Of a stretch of DNA of 64,000 nt, positions 33,903 to 42,538 are shown piece by piece. The notes under the pieces were generated by a model. It did not search any database and was not told where the DNA came from. It saw only the letters and a list, made by a program, of their open reading frames with translations. Within the stretch, counting starts at the first letter, position 1. Each line of letters starts with the position of its first letter. Origin of the DNA: an uncultured Bilophila sp. (lineage in GTDB: Bacteria > Desulfobacterota > Desulfovibrionia > Desulfovibrionales > Desulfovibrionaceae); assembly GCA_902373525.1 (NCBI GenBank), contig CABKMN010000002.1, forward strand, positions 62,001 to 126,000, given 5' to 3'. A program made the translations under genes and the position numbers.

Positions 33903-35417
33903 ATGCATGAGAACGACTCTCCCGCCGACGGCGGGCGCGCTGAACTGAAAAAAACGATGTCCCCGGCGGAAGTCTGGGCGCTGGCCGTCGGCGCCATCAT
34001 CGGCTGGGGCTGCTTCGTGCTCCCCGGCACCCGTTTCCTCCCCGAGGCCGGTCCCCTCGGGAGCATCCTCGCCTTCGTGATCGGCGGGGGCCTGCTCTGT
34101 TTCGTGGCCCTGAGCTACAGCACCCTCGTCAAGGCCTACCCCGTGGCGGGCGGCGCGTTCACCTACGCCTACGTGGGATTCGGCAAGGCGTGGGCCTTCA
34201 TCTGCGGCTGGGCGCTCATCCTCGGCTACCTGTGCGTCATCGCCGCCAACGGGACCGCCCTCGCGCTCCTGAGCCGCGCCCTGCTCCCCGGCGTATTCGA
34301 CGTGGGCTACCTGTACACCGTCGCCGGATGGGACGTGTACGCGGGCGAACTCGCCATGATGACCGCCTCGTTCCTGTTCTTCGGCTACATGAACTATCGG
34401 GGCATGGACTTCGCCAGCAGCCTCCAGCTGATCCTTGCCTTCGCCCTCGTGGCGGGCGTGCTCATCCTGACGGTGGGTTCCTTCTCGACCGGTACGGCGG
34501 GCCTCGACAACCTGTTCCCCCTGTTCGCGGAAGATCGCCCGTGGTGGGCCTGCATCGTCTCCATCGTGGCGATCACCCCGTGGCTGTTCGTGGGCTTCGA
34601 CACCATCCCGCAGACCGCCGAAGAATTCGACTTCCCGCCCGAAAAGTCCCGCCGCCTGATGATCAACTCCATCGTCTGCGGCGCGAGCCTGTACGCCCTC
34701 GTCCTCATCTCCGTGGCGGTCATCATTCCTTATAAGGATTTGCTCGGCCAGAACCACACCTGGGCCACGGGCGCGGTCGCGGACATGGCCTTCGGGCGCT
34801 TCGGCGGCCTCATCCTCGCCGTGCCGGTGCTCGCGGGCATCCTGACCGGCATGAACGGCTTCTTCATGGCCACCACGCGCCTGCTGTTCAGCATGGGCCG
34901 CGGCAAGTTCCTGCACCCGTGGTTCCTGAAGGTGCATCCCAAATACGGCACCCCGACCAACGCCGTCCTGTTCACCCTCGCCCTGACCCTCATCGCGCCG
35001 TGGTTCGGACGCTCCGCCCTGAACTGGATCGTCGACATGTCGGCTATGGGCACAGCCCTCGCCTACCTTTCCACCTGCATGGTCGCCTACAAGTACGCCG
35101 GACGCTACGAGGCCCCGTGGTGGAGCAAGCCCGTCGCCGTCGTGGGCGCGGCCACCTCCGTCGCCTGCTTCCTGTTGCTCGCCGTACCCGGCTCCCCCGC
35201 CGCCATCGGCTTCGAATCGTGGGTCATGCTGCTCGTCTGGGTAGCCCTCGGCTCGGCCTTCTACTTCAGCCGCGCCAGAGAACTCGCCGCCGTGACCCCG
35301 CGCCAGATGCAATACATGCTGCTCGGCACCACCGACCGGCCCCTCCTCTTCGTCCCCGAAGAGGAAACGGACGAGGAAGGGACGTTCGAGGAAGCCTTCG
35401 AACCCGCACAGAAATAA
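33903..35417 (+). CDS. APC-superfamily amino-acid permease (504 aa)
   Basis: The ATG at 33903 follows AAGGAAG. The protein has twelve or more hydrophobic helices and starts with the APC signature WALAVGAIIGWGCFVLPGTRFLPEAGP in helix 1. FVALSYSTLVKAYPVAGGAFTYAYVGFG lies around helices 2-3 and TPWLFVGFDTIPQTAEEF in helix 6. It would import an amino acid or amine by cation symport. The acidic C-terminus (EEETDEEG) is a cytoplasmic tail. It has a clear terminator at 35436-35463 and a sigma-54 promoter upstream, so control by the activator encoded at 35536-38577 is likely. The RidA/amidohydrolase operon beyond that activator may use the imported compound. Confidence 0.88.
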   Translation: MHENDSPADGGRAELKKTMSPAEVWALAVGAIIGWGCFVLPGTRFLPEAGPLGSILAFVIGGGLLCFVALSYSTLVKAYPVAGGAFTYAYVGFGKAWAFICGWALILGYLCVIAANGTALALLSRALLPGVFDVGYLYTVAGWDVYAGELAMMTASFLFFGYMNYRGMDFASSLQLILAFALVAGVLILTVGSFSTGTAGLDNLFPLFAEDRPWWACIVSIVAITPWLFVGFDTIPQTAEEFDFPPEKSRRLMINSIVCGASLYALVLISVAVIIPYKDLLGQNHTWATGAVADMAFGRFGGLILAVPVLAGILTGMNGFFMATTRLLFSMGRGKFLHPWFLKVHPKYGTPTNAVLFTLALTLIAPWFGRSALNWIVDMSAMGTALAYLSTCMVAYKYAGRYEAPWWSKPVAVVGAATSVACFLLLAVPGSPAAIGFESWVMLLVWVALGSAFYFSRARELAAVTPRQMQYMLLGTTDRPLLFVPEEETDEEGTFEEAFEPAQK

Positions 35418-35435
35418 TCCCGTCCTCCACGGACA

Positions 35436-35463
35436 GAAAAGCGGAGCCCAGCTCCGCTTTTTT
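35436..35463 (+). terminator. intrinsic terminator of the permease gene
   Basis: AAAAGCGGAGC and GCTCCGCTTTT pair around a short CCA loop and run into TTTTTT. It is 20 bp past the permease stop and also faces the convergent activator gene. Confidence 0.85.
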
Positions 35464-35535
35464 GTGCCCGAATCCCGGCGTCCCGTTCCCACCTGCACCC
35501 GGAGGGGGCTCCCGTTTCCCGTTGCTGCCCCCGGC

Positions 35536-38500
35536 TCACGCCTTCCATTTTTTCTCGTTGGCGAGGCCGTACTCGTGCAGTTTGGCGTACAGGGTCGAGC
35601 GCTTCATGCCCAGCAGGGTTTCCGCGCCGTCCGGGCCGCATATCCTTCCCTGCGTGAGCGTGAGAACGTGCCGGATGTAGCGTCGCTTCAATTCCTCCAG
35701 CGTGGGAAGGTCATTCGCCAATAGAGGCACGGGGGCGGATGTTTCTGTCGCGGACGGTTCCTGACGGCGCGGCAGGGCGAAATCCAGATGCCCCTGTGTG
35801 CTGAGGATGACGGCCCGCTCAATGACGCTTTTCATCTCGCGCACGTTGCCGGGCCACGGATAGCTCTGGAGACGGTGGAGGTCCTCGGGCGTCAGTGCCA
35901 CGTCGGGCCGCTGATAGCGCTTGGAGAAGTAGTCCACGAACATCCGGGCAAGCACCGGGATGTCGTAGGGCCGTTCCCGGAGCGGCGGAAGCGTGAACGG
36001 AATGACCGAGATGCGGTAATAGAGGTCTTCGCGGAAGCGGCCCTCCCGAACCTCCTTCCACAGATTCCGGTTGGTCGCCGCCGCAAGGCGGAAGTTGGAG
36101 TGGATGCTCCGGGTGCCTCCGACGCGGAAGAAGGTTTTCTCCTGCAACACGCGGATGAGCTTGGTCTGGATGGACATGGGGATGTCCCCCACTTCGTCGA
36201 TGAACAGCGTCCCCTGATCCGCCAGCTCGAAGAACCCGGCCTTCTGCTTGATCGCTCCGGTGAACGCGCCCTTCTCATGTCCGAAAAATTCGCTCTCGAA
36301 CAGGCTTTCCGGGGTACTCGCGGGGTGCACCGGCACGAACAGGCCGGGGCGTCCGCTCAGGGCATGCACGCGGCGGGCGAGGTGCTCCTTGCCCACTCCA
36401 GTCTCCCCGAGGATAAGAATGGTCGCGTCGGTCGCCGCCGCCTGCCGGGCCTGCTCCAGCAGTTCCTGCATAGATTCGCCGTAGTACAGGGTGGCCTCGG
36501 CTCCGTCGTGCTGCTGCGTGGCCTGAAGGCGGCCCTGGCTCTCCACGATGTCCTGCTGACGCAGGGCGTACAGCCGGATCGCCATCCGCAGTTCCATCGA
36601 AAACAGAAAGGACAGCTTGTTGCGCTCCACCGGCGACAACTTGGTGAAGTAGCCGAGCGCGTACGTGTTGTCGAAATGGAGCAGCCAACGCTCGCCCTCG
36701 CGTACACGAAGCGGAATGCACCACTCCCGCTGTTCCTCGCCCACGGGCTGCCGGCCCTGCAGGTTGAGAAGAAGCCACCGCCGTTTCTCGTCGGGCAGGC
36801 CGTTGCCGGGATGGTCGTTGTTGCTGTCCGCGCGGCAGACAAGGCGATCCGGGGGATCGAGACGGTACAGGGTCACACGCTCCGCGCCCAGCTCCTTCTG
36901 GGCCACGCGGGTAAGCCGGGTCAGGTGCGCGTCGAGGGTTTCGCAATTCGGGAGCGCCTCCAGCGCGGCGACGCAGCGTTCCACAACCCCGGACCCCTCC
37001 TCTCTCTCGGTCCCCTGCTGCGGGCCGATGAAGGACCCTTGCTGCCAGCTCAGGATAACCTCGTGCGCGGTCTTGCGGCATTCCTCGGCGTGCTCGTGGC
37101 GTCCCATGACGTCCAGCGTATCCGCCATGTCGAGACGAACATGCGCGGCCTCAAAGGCGTTGCCCACCTTTTCGAACAAGTCGAGGCTGCGCTGCTGGGT
37201 TTGCAGCACCGTTTCCGGGCCTTCCCCCCGCTCCCGCTGCTGAAGCGCCCGGATACGCAGGGCCGCACCGTGCATCTGCCGGTTCGGGCCGGTGAAGATA
37301 CCCTCCAGTTCGCGTTCCAGCTCGTTGCCGGGAATGGCCTCGAACCCCGCGCGTTCGTAGGCGTACAACAGGTCCAGCATCCATGGGTAAAAGGAAATGG
37401 GCCGATGGATGTGGTAGCGGTGCCCCGTGCGGATCGCGTTCCGCAGGACGCGGTAAGACGCGCCGATCCGCCCGTGCAGATAATGGTAATAGGCCAGCCC
37501 CCGGAACGCCCAGACCACGATGCGACTCTGGGCTTCATAGGAAGCCGAGCAGATCACGAAATCGAGGTGTTCCAGCGCGTCTTCGAGGCGCCCCATGTAC
37601 AAAAGCACCATCGCCATCTGCATGCGCCACCACGCAGCGACGGGCGCCTTGTCGCGCGCGCTCCGCTCCGGGCGGGAAGATTCGAGGATGCCGAGAGCCA
37701 GCGGGAAGCGCCCGAGGTACATGGCCGCCGTGCTCGTGTAGATGGAAGACTGTTCCGTAAAATAGCGGCTTTTCCACATCTGCGGGTACTGTCGGGCGAT
37801 CTCGAAATGCACCAGAACCTGTTCGAAATCTCCTTGCAGATAGTGCAGCAGCCCGAGGAAGTTGGCGGCGCGGGCGGTGATGTCCGCATCCCCGAGCTTC
37901 TGGATGGCCTTGATGCCCCGGGTGAGCATGGCATGGGAAGCTGCGGGATCGTGACGGGGCGCGACGTTGCCGAAGCACCCGCCAACAAGGTCCAACAGAG
38001 CGAGGGCACGGGTATCGCCGGAGAGGGTTGCGGCTTCGCGGGCCACGGGTTCGAGCTGACGGGCGCGGTCGATGCATTTGGGAAGATACAGGGCCATGCC
38101 CTGAATGGTGAGCACCAGATTAGGATACCGGCGTATCTGCTCCGCCGTACGGCCCTCGGTAGACCATTTTCCGAGTTCGGCGACGCACAGGTCGAGCAGT
38201 ACGGCGGCCCCGGAGTCCCCGGAAGCCGACAACACCCGCTCGACGAGCGCCAGCATCTGCTCGGCCCCGTCGAGGAGCCGGTGCCGCCGGAACTGGGCGA
38301 ACGCCCGCTCCAGCGGGGAATCGCCGTTACTCTCGATCTCCCTCCGGCAGTCCTCGATGTCGGTGAGGAGCAGATGTTCTTTGGCGATGCGCCAGCGCAC
38401 GCCGCCGGGGACGCACAGGGCGACGCCCGTTTTCTCCAGTTCGCGGAGGGCAGCCTCCACATCCTGTCGGGGACGCTCCACCGCGTCCGCGAGGCTCCGA

Positions 38501-38577
38501 ACGGTGCGGGCGTCACCAAGTTCATCAAGGATGACGGCAAGAAGAGATGCAAGGTGCGAAAGGGGCCTGCGGCTCAT
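35536..38577 (-). CDS. sigma-54-dependent transcriptional activator with winged-helix/TPR N-terminus (1013 aa)
   Basis: The ATG at 38577 has GAGG at 8 bases; a TTG 16 codons earlier has no ribosome site. Domain order: winged-helix-like segment (about 1-75), a long helical TPR-like region (about 100-530), a GAF-like sensor (about 555-690), AAA+ ATPase with Walker A GETGVGKEH (about 726), the sigma-54 contact loop GAFTGA (about 771) and Walker B LFIDEVGD (about 792), then a Fis-type helix-turn-helix at the end (MKRSTLYAKLHEYG). It hydrolyses ATP to open sigma-54 RNA polymerase complexes. Most such activators are 450-650 residues long, so the N-terminal half is unusual. Sigma-54 promoters flank the gene at 33790 and 38716. 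Confidence 0.93.
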   Translation of the reverse strand: MSRRPLSHLASLLAVILDELGDARTVRSLADAVERPRQDVEAALRELEKTGVALCVPGGVRWRIAKEHLLLTDIEDCRREIESNGDSPLERAFAQFRRHRLLDGAEQMLALVERVLSASGDSGAAVLLDLCVAELGKWSTEGRTAEQIRRYPNLVLTIQGMALYLPKCIDRARQLEPVAREAATLSGDTRALALLDLVGGCFGNVAPRHDPAASHAMLTRGIKAIQKLGDADITARAANFLGLLHYLQGDFEQVLVHFEIARQYPQMWKSRYFTEQSSIYTSTAAMYLGRFPLALGILESSRPERSARDKAPVAAWWRMQMAMVLLYMGRLEDALEHLDFVICSASYEAQSRIVVWAFRGLAYYHYLHGRIGASYRVLRNAIRTGHRYHIHRPISFYPWMLDLLYAYERAGFEAIPGNELERELEGIFTGPNRQMHGAALRIRALQQRERGEGPETVLQTQQRSLDLFEKVGNAFEAAHVRLDMADTLDVMGRHEHAEECRKTAHEVILSWQQGSFIGPQQGTEREEGSGVVERCVAALEALPNCETLDAHLTRLTRVAQKELGAERVTLYRLDPPDRLVCRADSNNDHPGNGLPDEKRRWLLLNLQGRQPVGEEQREWCIPLRVREGERWLLHFDNTYALGYFTKLSPVERNKLSFLFSMELRMAIRLYALRQQDIVESQGRLQATQQHDGAEATLYYGESMQELLEQARQAAATDATILILGETGVGKEHLARRVHALSGRPGLFVPVHPASTPESLFESEFFGHEKGAFTGAIKQKAGFFELADQGTLFIDEVGDIPMSIQTKLIRVLQEKTFFRVGGTRSIHSNFRLAAATNRNLWKEVREGRFREDLYYRISVIPFTLPPLRERPYDIPVLARMFVDYFSKRYQRPDVALTPEDLHRLQSYPWPGNVREMKSVIERAVILSTQGHLDFALPRRQEPSATETSAPVPLLANDLPTLEELKRRYIRHVLTLTQGRICGPDGAETLLGMKRSTLYAKLHEYGLANEKKWKA

Positions 38578-38657
38578 GGGGGGACCTCGTGCGGAAGGTT
38601 TTTCCAGAATCCGTTCCTGTTTCAAGAATATTCCAGATATAGGAAAATTCTAGCGTC

Positions 38658-38672
38658 ACAGGCCGGACCTGT
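38658..38672. promoter_or_regulatory. inverted repeat upstream of the RidA operon
   Basis: ACAGG and CCTGT flank CCGGA about 55 bp ahead of the -24 element. It has ACAG/CTGT ends like the site at 33698-33716 but a different spacing, so a shared regulator is only a guess. Confidence 0.3.
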
Positions 38673-38715
38673 CAATAAAAAAAACGTCATTTCATTGAGT
38701 TACAAAAAACAGGTA

Positions 38716-38731
38716 TGGTACGGAGCTTGCA
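38716..38731 (+). promoter_or_regulatory. sigma-54 (-24/-12) promoter of the RidA operon
   Basis: TGGTACG-GAGC-TTGCA: only one base differs from the strict TGGCACG-N4-TTGCA consensus, and GG and GC are ten bases apart. It lies 37 bp upstream of the RidA start codon and in the divergent control region of the activator gene. Confidence 0.85.
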
Positions 38732-38768
38732 GCTTTGCGGACAATATCTTTTTTGCAGGAGTCGCACC

Positions 38769-39233
38769 ATGAAGATCGAAGAACGCGCAAAGGAACTCGG
38801 CATCGTCATTCCCGCTTTCAAACCTATGAAGTCCAAGAACCTCGTCCGTGCCCGCCAATCCGGAAACATCCTCTACCTTGGCGGCGTCGGCCCGTGGGAC
38901 GGCACGGGCTACCCCTACCTCGGCAAGCTCGGTCGCGATCTCGACGCGGATCAGGGCTACGCCGCCGGACGGGTCGCGGGCATCCACATGCTTTCCATCC
39001 TCAAGCATTTTGTGGGCGATCTCGACAACGTCCGCCAGTTCCTCCGGGGGATCGGCTACGTGCAGTGCGTACCCGGATTCACCGATCTGTCCCGAGTGAC
39101 CAACGGAGCGTCCGATCTGCTCATCGACGTGTTCGGCAAAGAAATCGGCACCCATTCCCGGGCCAGCTTCGGCGTTTCGGAACTCGCCCACAACATCCCC
39201 TTCGAAATGCTCATGGACGTGGAAGTGTCCTGA
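38769..39233 (+). CDS. RidA/YjgF-family protein (154 aa)
   Basis: The ATG at 38769 follows AGGAG; an in-frame ATG at 38715 lies inside the sigma-54 promoter and cannot be used. The product is a single chorismate-mutase-like domain with KSKNLVRARQSGNILYLGG near the start, GYVQCVPGFTDLSRVTNGASDLL in the middle, and HSRASFGVSELAHNIPFEMLMDVEV at the end, including the conserved Arg before the SFGVSEL strand. RidA proteins hydrolyse reactive enamine/imine intermediates or related compounds. As first gene of an operon with an amidohydrolase and a cupin, this one is likely a dedicated catabolic deaminase rather than a housekeeping RidA. Confidence 0.88.
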   Translation: MKIEERAKELGIVIPAFKPMKSKNLVRARQSGNILYLGGVGPWDGTGYPYLGKLGRDLDADQGYAAGRVAGIHMLSILKHFVGDLDNVRQFLRGIGYVQCVPGFTDLSRVTNGASDLLIDVFGKEIGTHSRASFGVSELAHNIPFEMLMDVEVS

Positions 39234-39264
39234 CCGGAGCCCGCCGCACGGCAAAGGAAAATCT

Positions 39265-40869
39265 ATGAAAACCAACCTGTCCGTTGACCGCATCCTCACC
39301 AACGGCCGGATCGTCACGCTGGATGACGCGGGAACCGTAGCCGAAGCGTTCGCCGTGAAGGACGGCCGCATCGCCGCCGTGGGCCGCGCCGACGAAATCG
39401 CCGCGCTCGCCGCTCCGGGCGTCGAAACCGTAGACCTCGAAGGCCGCCTCGTGCTGCCGGGGTTCATCGACTCGCACATGCACCCCCTGCTCTACGGCAT
39501 GGACAAGCTGAAGGTGGACTGCGGCTCCAAGGCCATCCGGTCCGTGGATCAGATTCTCGACAACATCCGCGCGGCGGCGCGCTCCCTGCCCAAGGGGGAA
39601 TGGGTCCTCTGCTCGGAATACAAGCCAGCCCTGCTCCGGGAAAACCGCAAAATCCACCGGGATGAGCTGGACGCCGTTGCCCCGGACAACCCGGTGTTCC
39701 TGCCGACCATCCACGCCCTGTCCACCAATACCCTCGGCCTCGCGGCGGCGGGGATCACGGCGGACACGCCCGATCCCCAGGGCGGGCACATCGAGCGCAC
39801 GGACGGACGGCCCAACGGCTTCCTGTCCGAAACCGCCGTACACCTGCTCATCGACAGGCTCCCGCCATGGACGATGGAGGACCGCATCCGCGCACTGGAA
39901 CTGGTCGGCGAGGAACTGACCGAACACGGCGTGACCAGCGTGCACGAGGCGGGCGGCGTGGCGGACATTCCCAACCCCGAACTGTTCCGCTCCTACCAGA
40001 TCGCGACGCGAGCCGGGCGCTGGAAGCAGCGCGCCTACGTCATGTTCACCATCAACAAGCCCGAGCATATGGAAGACATCCGGCGGCTCGGCTTTGCCAC
40101 GGGCTTCGGGGACGACCGGCTGCGTGTGGGCTGTGCCAAGCTGTTCATCGACGGCGCGTTCGCGCTCGGCAAGGCCGCCGTCTACGGGGAGGACGGCACG
40201 CCTACGGACGACCGGCTGATCTGGCCTCCGGACCGACTCCGGGAAATGATCCGCGAATTGAACGAACTCGGCTGGCAGGTCGCGGCGCACGCACAAGGCG
40301 ACCGGGCCATCGACGTGACTCTCGACGGCTACGTCCTGTCGGGCAAGGACAACCCGCACCGCAACCGCATCGAGCACGGGGGCCTGTCTACACCCGCACT
40401 GCAACGCCGCTACCTGGAGAACAACATCCCGCTGGCCACGCAGCCCAACCTGATGCACTACTTCGGGACCGCCGCCGTGGTTTACGGCAAGGCCAAGTTG
40501 CCGTGGGTCTATCCCTTCAACACCCTGCTGCGGCTTGGGCTCCGGCTCGGCGGCGGATCGGACTGCCGCGCCACGCCTCCCCACCCGCTCATGGGCATCT
40601 GGAACGCCGTGGTCCGGCACGAACGCAAGACCGGGGCGATCAACAATCCGCAGGAACGGATCACGGTGGATCAGGCCGTGCGTCTCTTCACGCGCGACAA
40701 CGCATGGTTCTCCTTCGAGGAAGACCGCAAGGGCCGGATCGAACCGGGCTTGCTCGCGGACGTGGTGGCTCTCGACCGGGACATCTATACCGTCGACCCT
40801 GAAACGATTCCCGACACACATGTAGACCTGACCTTGATCGGCGGCGAAATCGTCCGCCGGACCTTCTGA
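39265..40869 (+). CDS. amidohydrolase family 3 (YtcJ-like) (534 aa)
   Basis: The ATG at 39265 follows AAAGGAAA. Metal-dependent TIM-barrel hydrolase: HMH in LPGFIDSHMHPLLYG (about 65-79), QVAAHAQGDRAIDVTLDG (His), NRIEHGGLSTPALQRR (His) and LGGGSDCRATPPHPLMG (Asp). It is a paralogue of the enzyme at 11651-13252, with the same length and motifs. It is second in the sigma-54 operon, 31 bp after RidA. It probably opens a cyclic or N-acyl amide whose product is handled by the RidA protein. The exact substrate cannot be assigned. Confidence 0.86.
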   Translation: MKTNLSVDRILTNGRIVTLDDAGTVAEAFAVKDGRIAAVGRADEIAALAAPGVETVDLEGRLVLPGFIDSHMHPLLYGMDKLKVDCGSKAIRSVDQILDNIRAAARSLPKGEWVLCSEYKPALLRENRKIHRDELDAVAPDNPVFLPTIHALSTNTLGLAAAGITADTPDPQGGHIERTDGRPNGFLSETAVHLLIDRLPPWTMEDRIRALELVGEELTEHGVTSVHEAGGVADIPNPELFRSYQIATRAGRWKQRAYVMFTINKPEHMEDIRRLGFATGFGDDRLRVGCAKLFIDGAFALGKAAVYGEDGTPTDDRLIWPPDRLREMIRELNELGWQVAAHAQGDRAIDVTLDGYVLSGKDNPHRNRIEHGGLSTPALQRRYLENNIPLATQPNLMHYFGTAAVVYGKAKLPWVYPFNTLLRLGLRLGGGSDCRATPPHPLMGIWNAVVRHERKTGAINNPQERITVDQAVRLFTRDNAWFSFEEDRKGRIEPGLLADVVALDRDIYTVDPETIPDTHVDLTLIGGEIVRRTF

Positions 40870-40951
40870 AGAACGCCGCACCGAAATCCGCCGCAGCGTA
40901 TGTCGAAACACACCCGCCCCGGCGGGCCCACCCTCAACCCGGAGCCACGCC

Positions 40952-41281
40952 ATGAACCGCGCCCAACGCCTCGACGCCAAACCGCTCACCCCCTCCGCAA
41001 GCCTCAGCAAGGCCGACATCTTCAGTCTCGCCAAGAGCGAGCGTAAGGGTGTCCCCTACACCGTCAACTACATCCGCTTCTTCGCGAAAGGCGGCATCGC
41101 CATCCAGTCCCACGAGGACGAACACTTCATCTATTGCAAGTCGGGCCGGATCGCCATCACCGTGGACGGCGAGGAAAGCATCCTCGACGCGGGCATGTGC
41201 TTGAACATCCCTCCGCTGGCCCCGCACGGCTTCCGCAATACGGAACCCGGAGTCACGGAAATCCTCATCCTGAAAATCTGA
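40952..41281 (+). CDS. small cupin-domain protein (109 aa)
   Basis: The ATG at 40952 has only a modest ribosome site (CGGAGCCACGCC). It is a single cupin barrel: GIAIQSHEDEHFIYCKSGRIAITVDGEE carries the first metal motif (His/Glu), and LNIPPLAPHGFRN the second (His). Single-domain cupins of this kind are isomerases, small-molecule sensors or dioxygenase-like enzymes. It lies 82 bp after the amidohydrolase and 20 bp before the next gene, so it belongs to the operon, perhaps acting on a ring-opened intermediate. Confidence 0.75.
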   Translation: MNRAQRLDAKPLTPSASLSKADIFSLAKSERKGVPYTVNYIRFFAKGGIAIQSHEDEHFIYCKSGRIAITVDGEESILDAGMCLNIPPLAPHGFRNTEPGVTEILILKI

Positions 41282-41301
41282 CCATCTCGCAGGAGGCCGC
41301 C

Positions 41302-42177
41302 ATGCGGTACGGCGCATTCGTCACACCCTCCGGACAGGTCCGCATCGAACGGGGCCCCGTTTCCATGACCCTCGCGGCATGGGAAGGCGCGTCCCCGAAT
41401 CCCAAAGCCTGCCTGCGGGCGGCCTCCCGCGTGGACGGGCTGCTGCGGGATATCGTGTCCCAGCCGTCCCTGCGTAAGCCGTGGCCCGAAACCGACCCCA
41501 GAACCCTGTACGGCGTCGGCCTCGTCATGTGGCGGGCTGCGCGCGACGCCGGGCACGGGACGATGACCCCCATGTCCGCCGTGGCCGGGGCCATCGCGGA
41601 CGACCTGACCGAAACGGTGGCCGCCCTGCTCGACGCCGGACGCCCCGCCAAGGTCCTCGCCAACAACGGCGGGGACATCGCCCTGTACCTGCGGCGCGGG
41701 GCCTCCGCCGTCGTGGGGCTGCTGCCCGCGCTTGAAGCCGGGGCCGTGGATGAAATTCTCACCGTGTCCGAACGCCACGCGGCGCGGGGCGTCGCGACCA
41801 GCGGCCTCGGTGGGCGCGGCTTGACGCAGGGCATCGCCGACGCCGTGACCGCGTTCGCAGCGACCTCGGCGCAGGCCGACGCGCTGGCCACCCGGCTGTG
41901 CAACGCCTCCTTTGTGGACGCGCCCCAAGTCCGCCGAATACTCGCGGGACGTCTCCGGCCCGGCTGCGACATCGAATCACTGCCCGTCACCCTTGAAGTG
42001 GGACGCCTCTCCCCCGAAACCATCGAACATTCCTTCGAACACGTCCGAGAGGTGGCCCTGCCACTCATGGCGCGGGGCATCCTCCACGGCCTGCGCGTCG
42101 TGATACAGGGTAGACGGCGTTGGCTGGGCGCGCAGGGCTGGCGAGCATCTCCTCCCCGCCTGCCCGTCCGCGCCTGA
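41302..42177 (+). CDS. UPF0280 / ApbE-like protein (291 aa)
   Basis: The ATG at 41302 follows AGGAGG. RYGAFVTPSGQVRIERGPVSMTLAAWEG, the Gly/Ala-rich MSAVAGAIADDLTETVAALL and VLANNGGDIALYLRRG blocks are those of the UPF0280 group, which is related in fold to FAD:protein FMN transferase (ApbE). The GDIAL stretch corresponds to the flavin-binding region. Its biochemical role is not established. It is the last gene of the RidA operon before a classical terminator. It may modify or serve a flavoenzyme, but no flavoprotein is adjacent. Confidence 0.78.
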   Translation: MRYGAFVTPSGQVRIERGPVSMTLAAWEGASPNPKACLRAASRVDGLLRDIVSQPSLRKPWPETDPRTLYGVGLVMWRAARDAGHGTMTPMSAVAGAIADDLTETVAALLDAGRPAKVLANNGGDIALYLRRGASAVVGLLPALEAGAVDEILTVSERHAARGVATSGLGGRGLTQGIADAVTAFAATSAQADALATRLCNASFVDAPQVRRILAGRLRPGCDIESLPVTLEVGRLSPETIEHSFEHVREVALPLMARGILHGLRVVIQGRRRWLGAQGWRASPPRLPVRA

Positions 42178-42232
42178 CCGGAAAAAAGTTCCGAGGATAC
42201 TCCCTTCCGCCGCATCCCCCGAGTGCAAACCG

Positions 42233-42257
42233 GACGGCCTTCGGGTCGTCTTTTTTT
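42233..42257 (+). terminator. intrinsic terminator with TTCG tetraloop
   Basis: GACGGCC-TTCG-GGTCGTC (one G-T pair) followed by TTTTTTT. It ends the RidA/amidohydrolase/cupin/UPF0280 operon 56 bp past its last stop. Confidence 0.9.
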
Positions 42258-42477
42258 GCGCGCCGCCTTCCCGTCGCTCCCCCTCACCTCCTCCAGGACG
42301 GAGTATGATCTTCCCCAAAGACGTCGGCAGATGGGATCAATACCCCGTCACAGCGCGATGAACAGGCACGCCTTTTCAAGACGTTTCCCTGTTCCATGCC
42401 GAAGGAGTTCGTTGCCTTCCGGGTTCCGCGAAACGCGCTCCCTATCGTTTACCGGGACGGCACACGCCCCCAAAGGA

Positions 42478-42503
42478 GGCGGAGCCCCTGCCGGAGCTCC
42501 GCC
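42478..42503 (-). terminator. hairpin after the nicotinate dehydrogenase operon
   Basis: GGCGGAGC and GCTCCGCC pair across a ten-base loop, 36 bp past the last stop on the minus strand. It lacks a long T-run. Confidence 0.5.
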
Positions 42504-42538
42504 GTTCCCGGGTCGGTCGGGGGGAAGGCCGGGAACAG

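Larger units (their letters stand above)
42178..42538. other. intergenic stretch between convergent operons (361 bp)
   Basis: It contains the RidA-operon terminator (42233-42257) and a GGCGGAGC/GCTCCGCC hairpin at 42478-42503 that probably ends the nicotinate dehydrogenase operon. No gene is seen. Confidence 0.4.
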
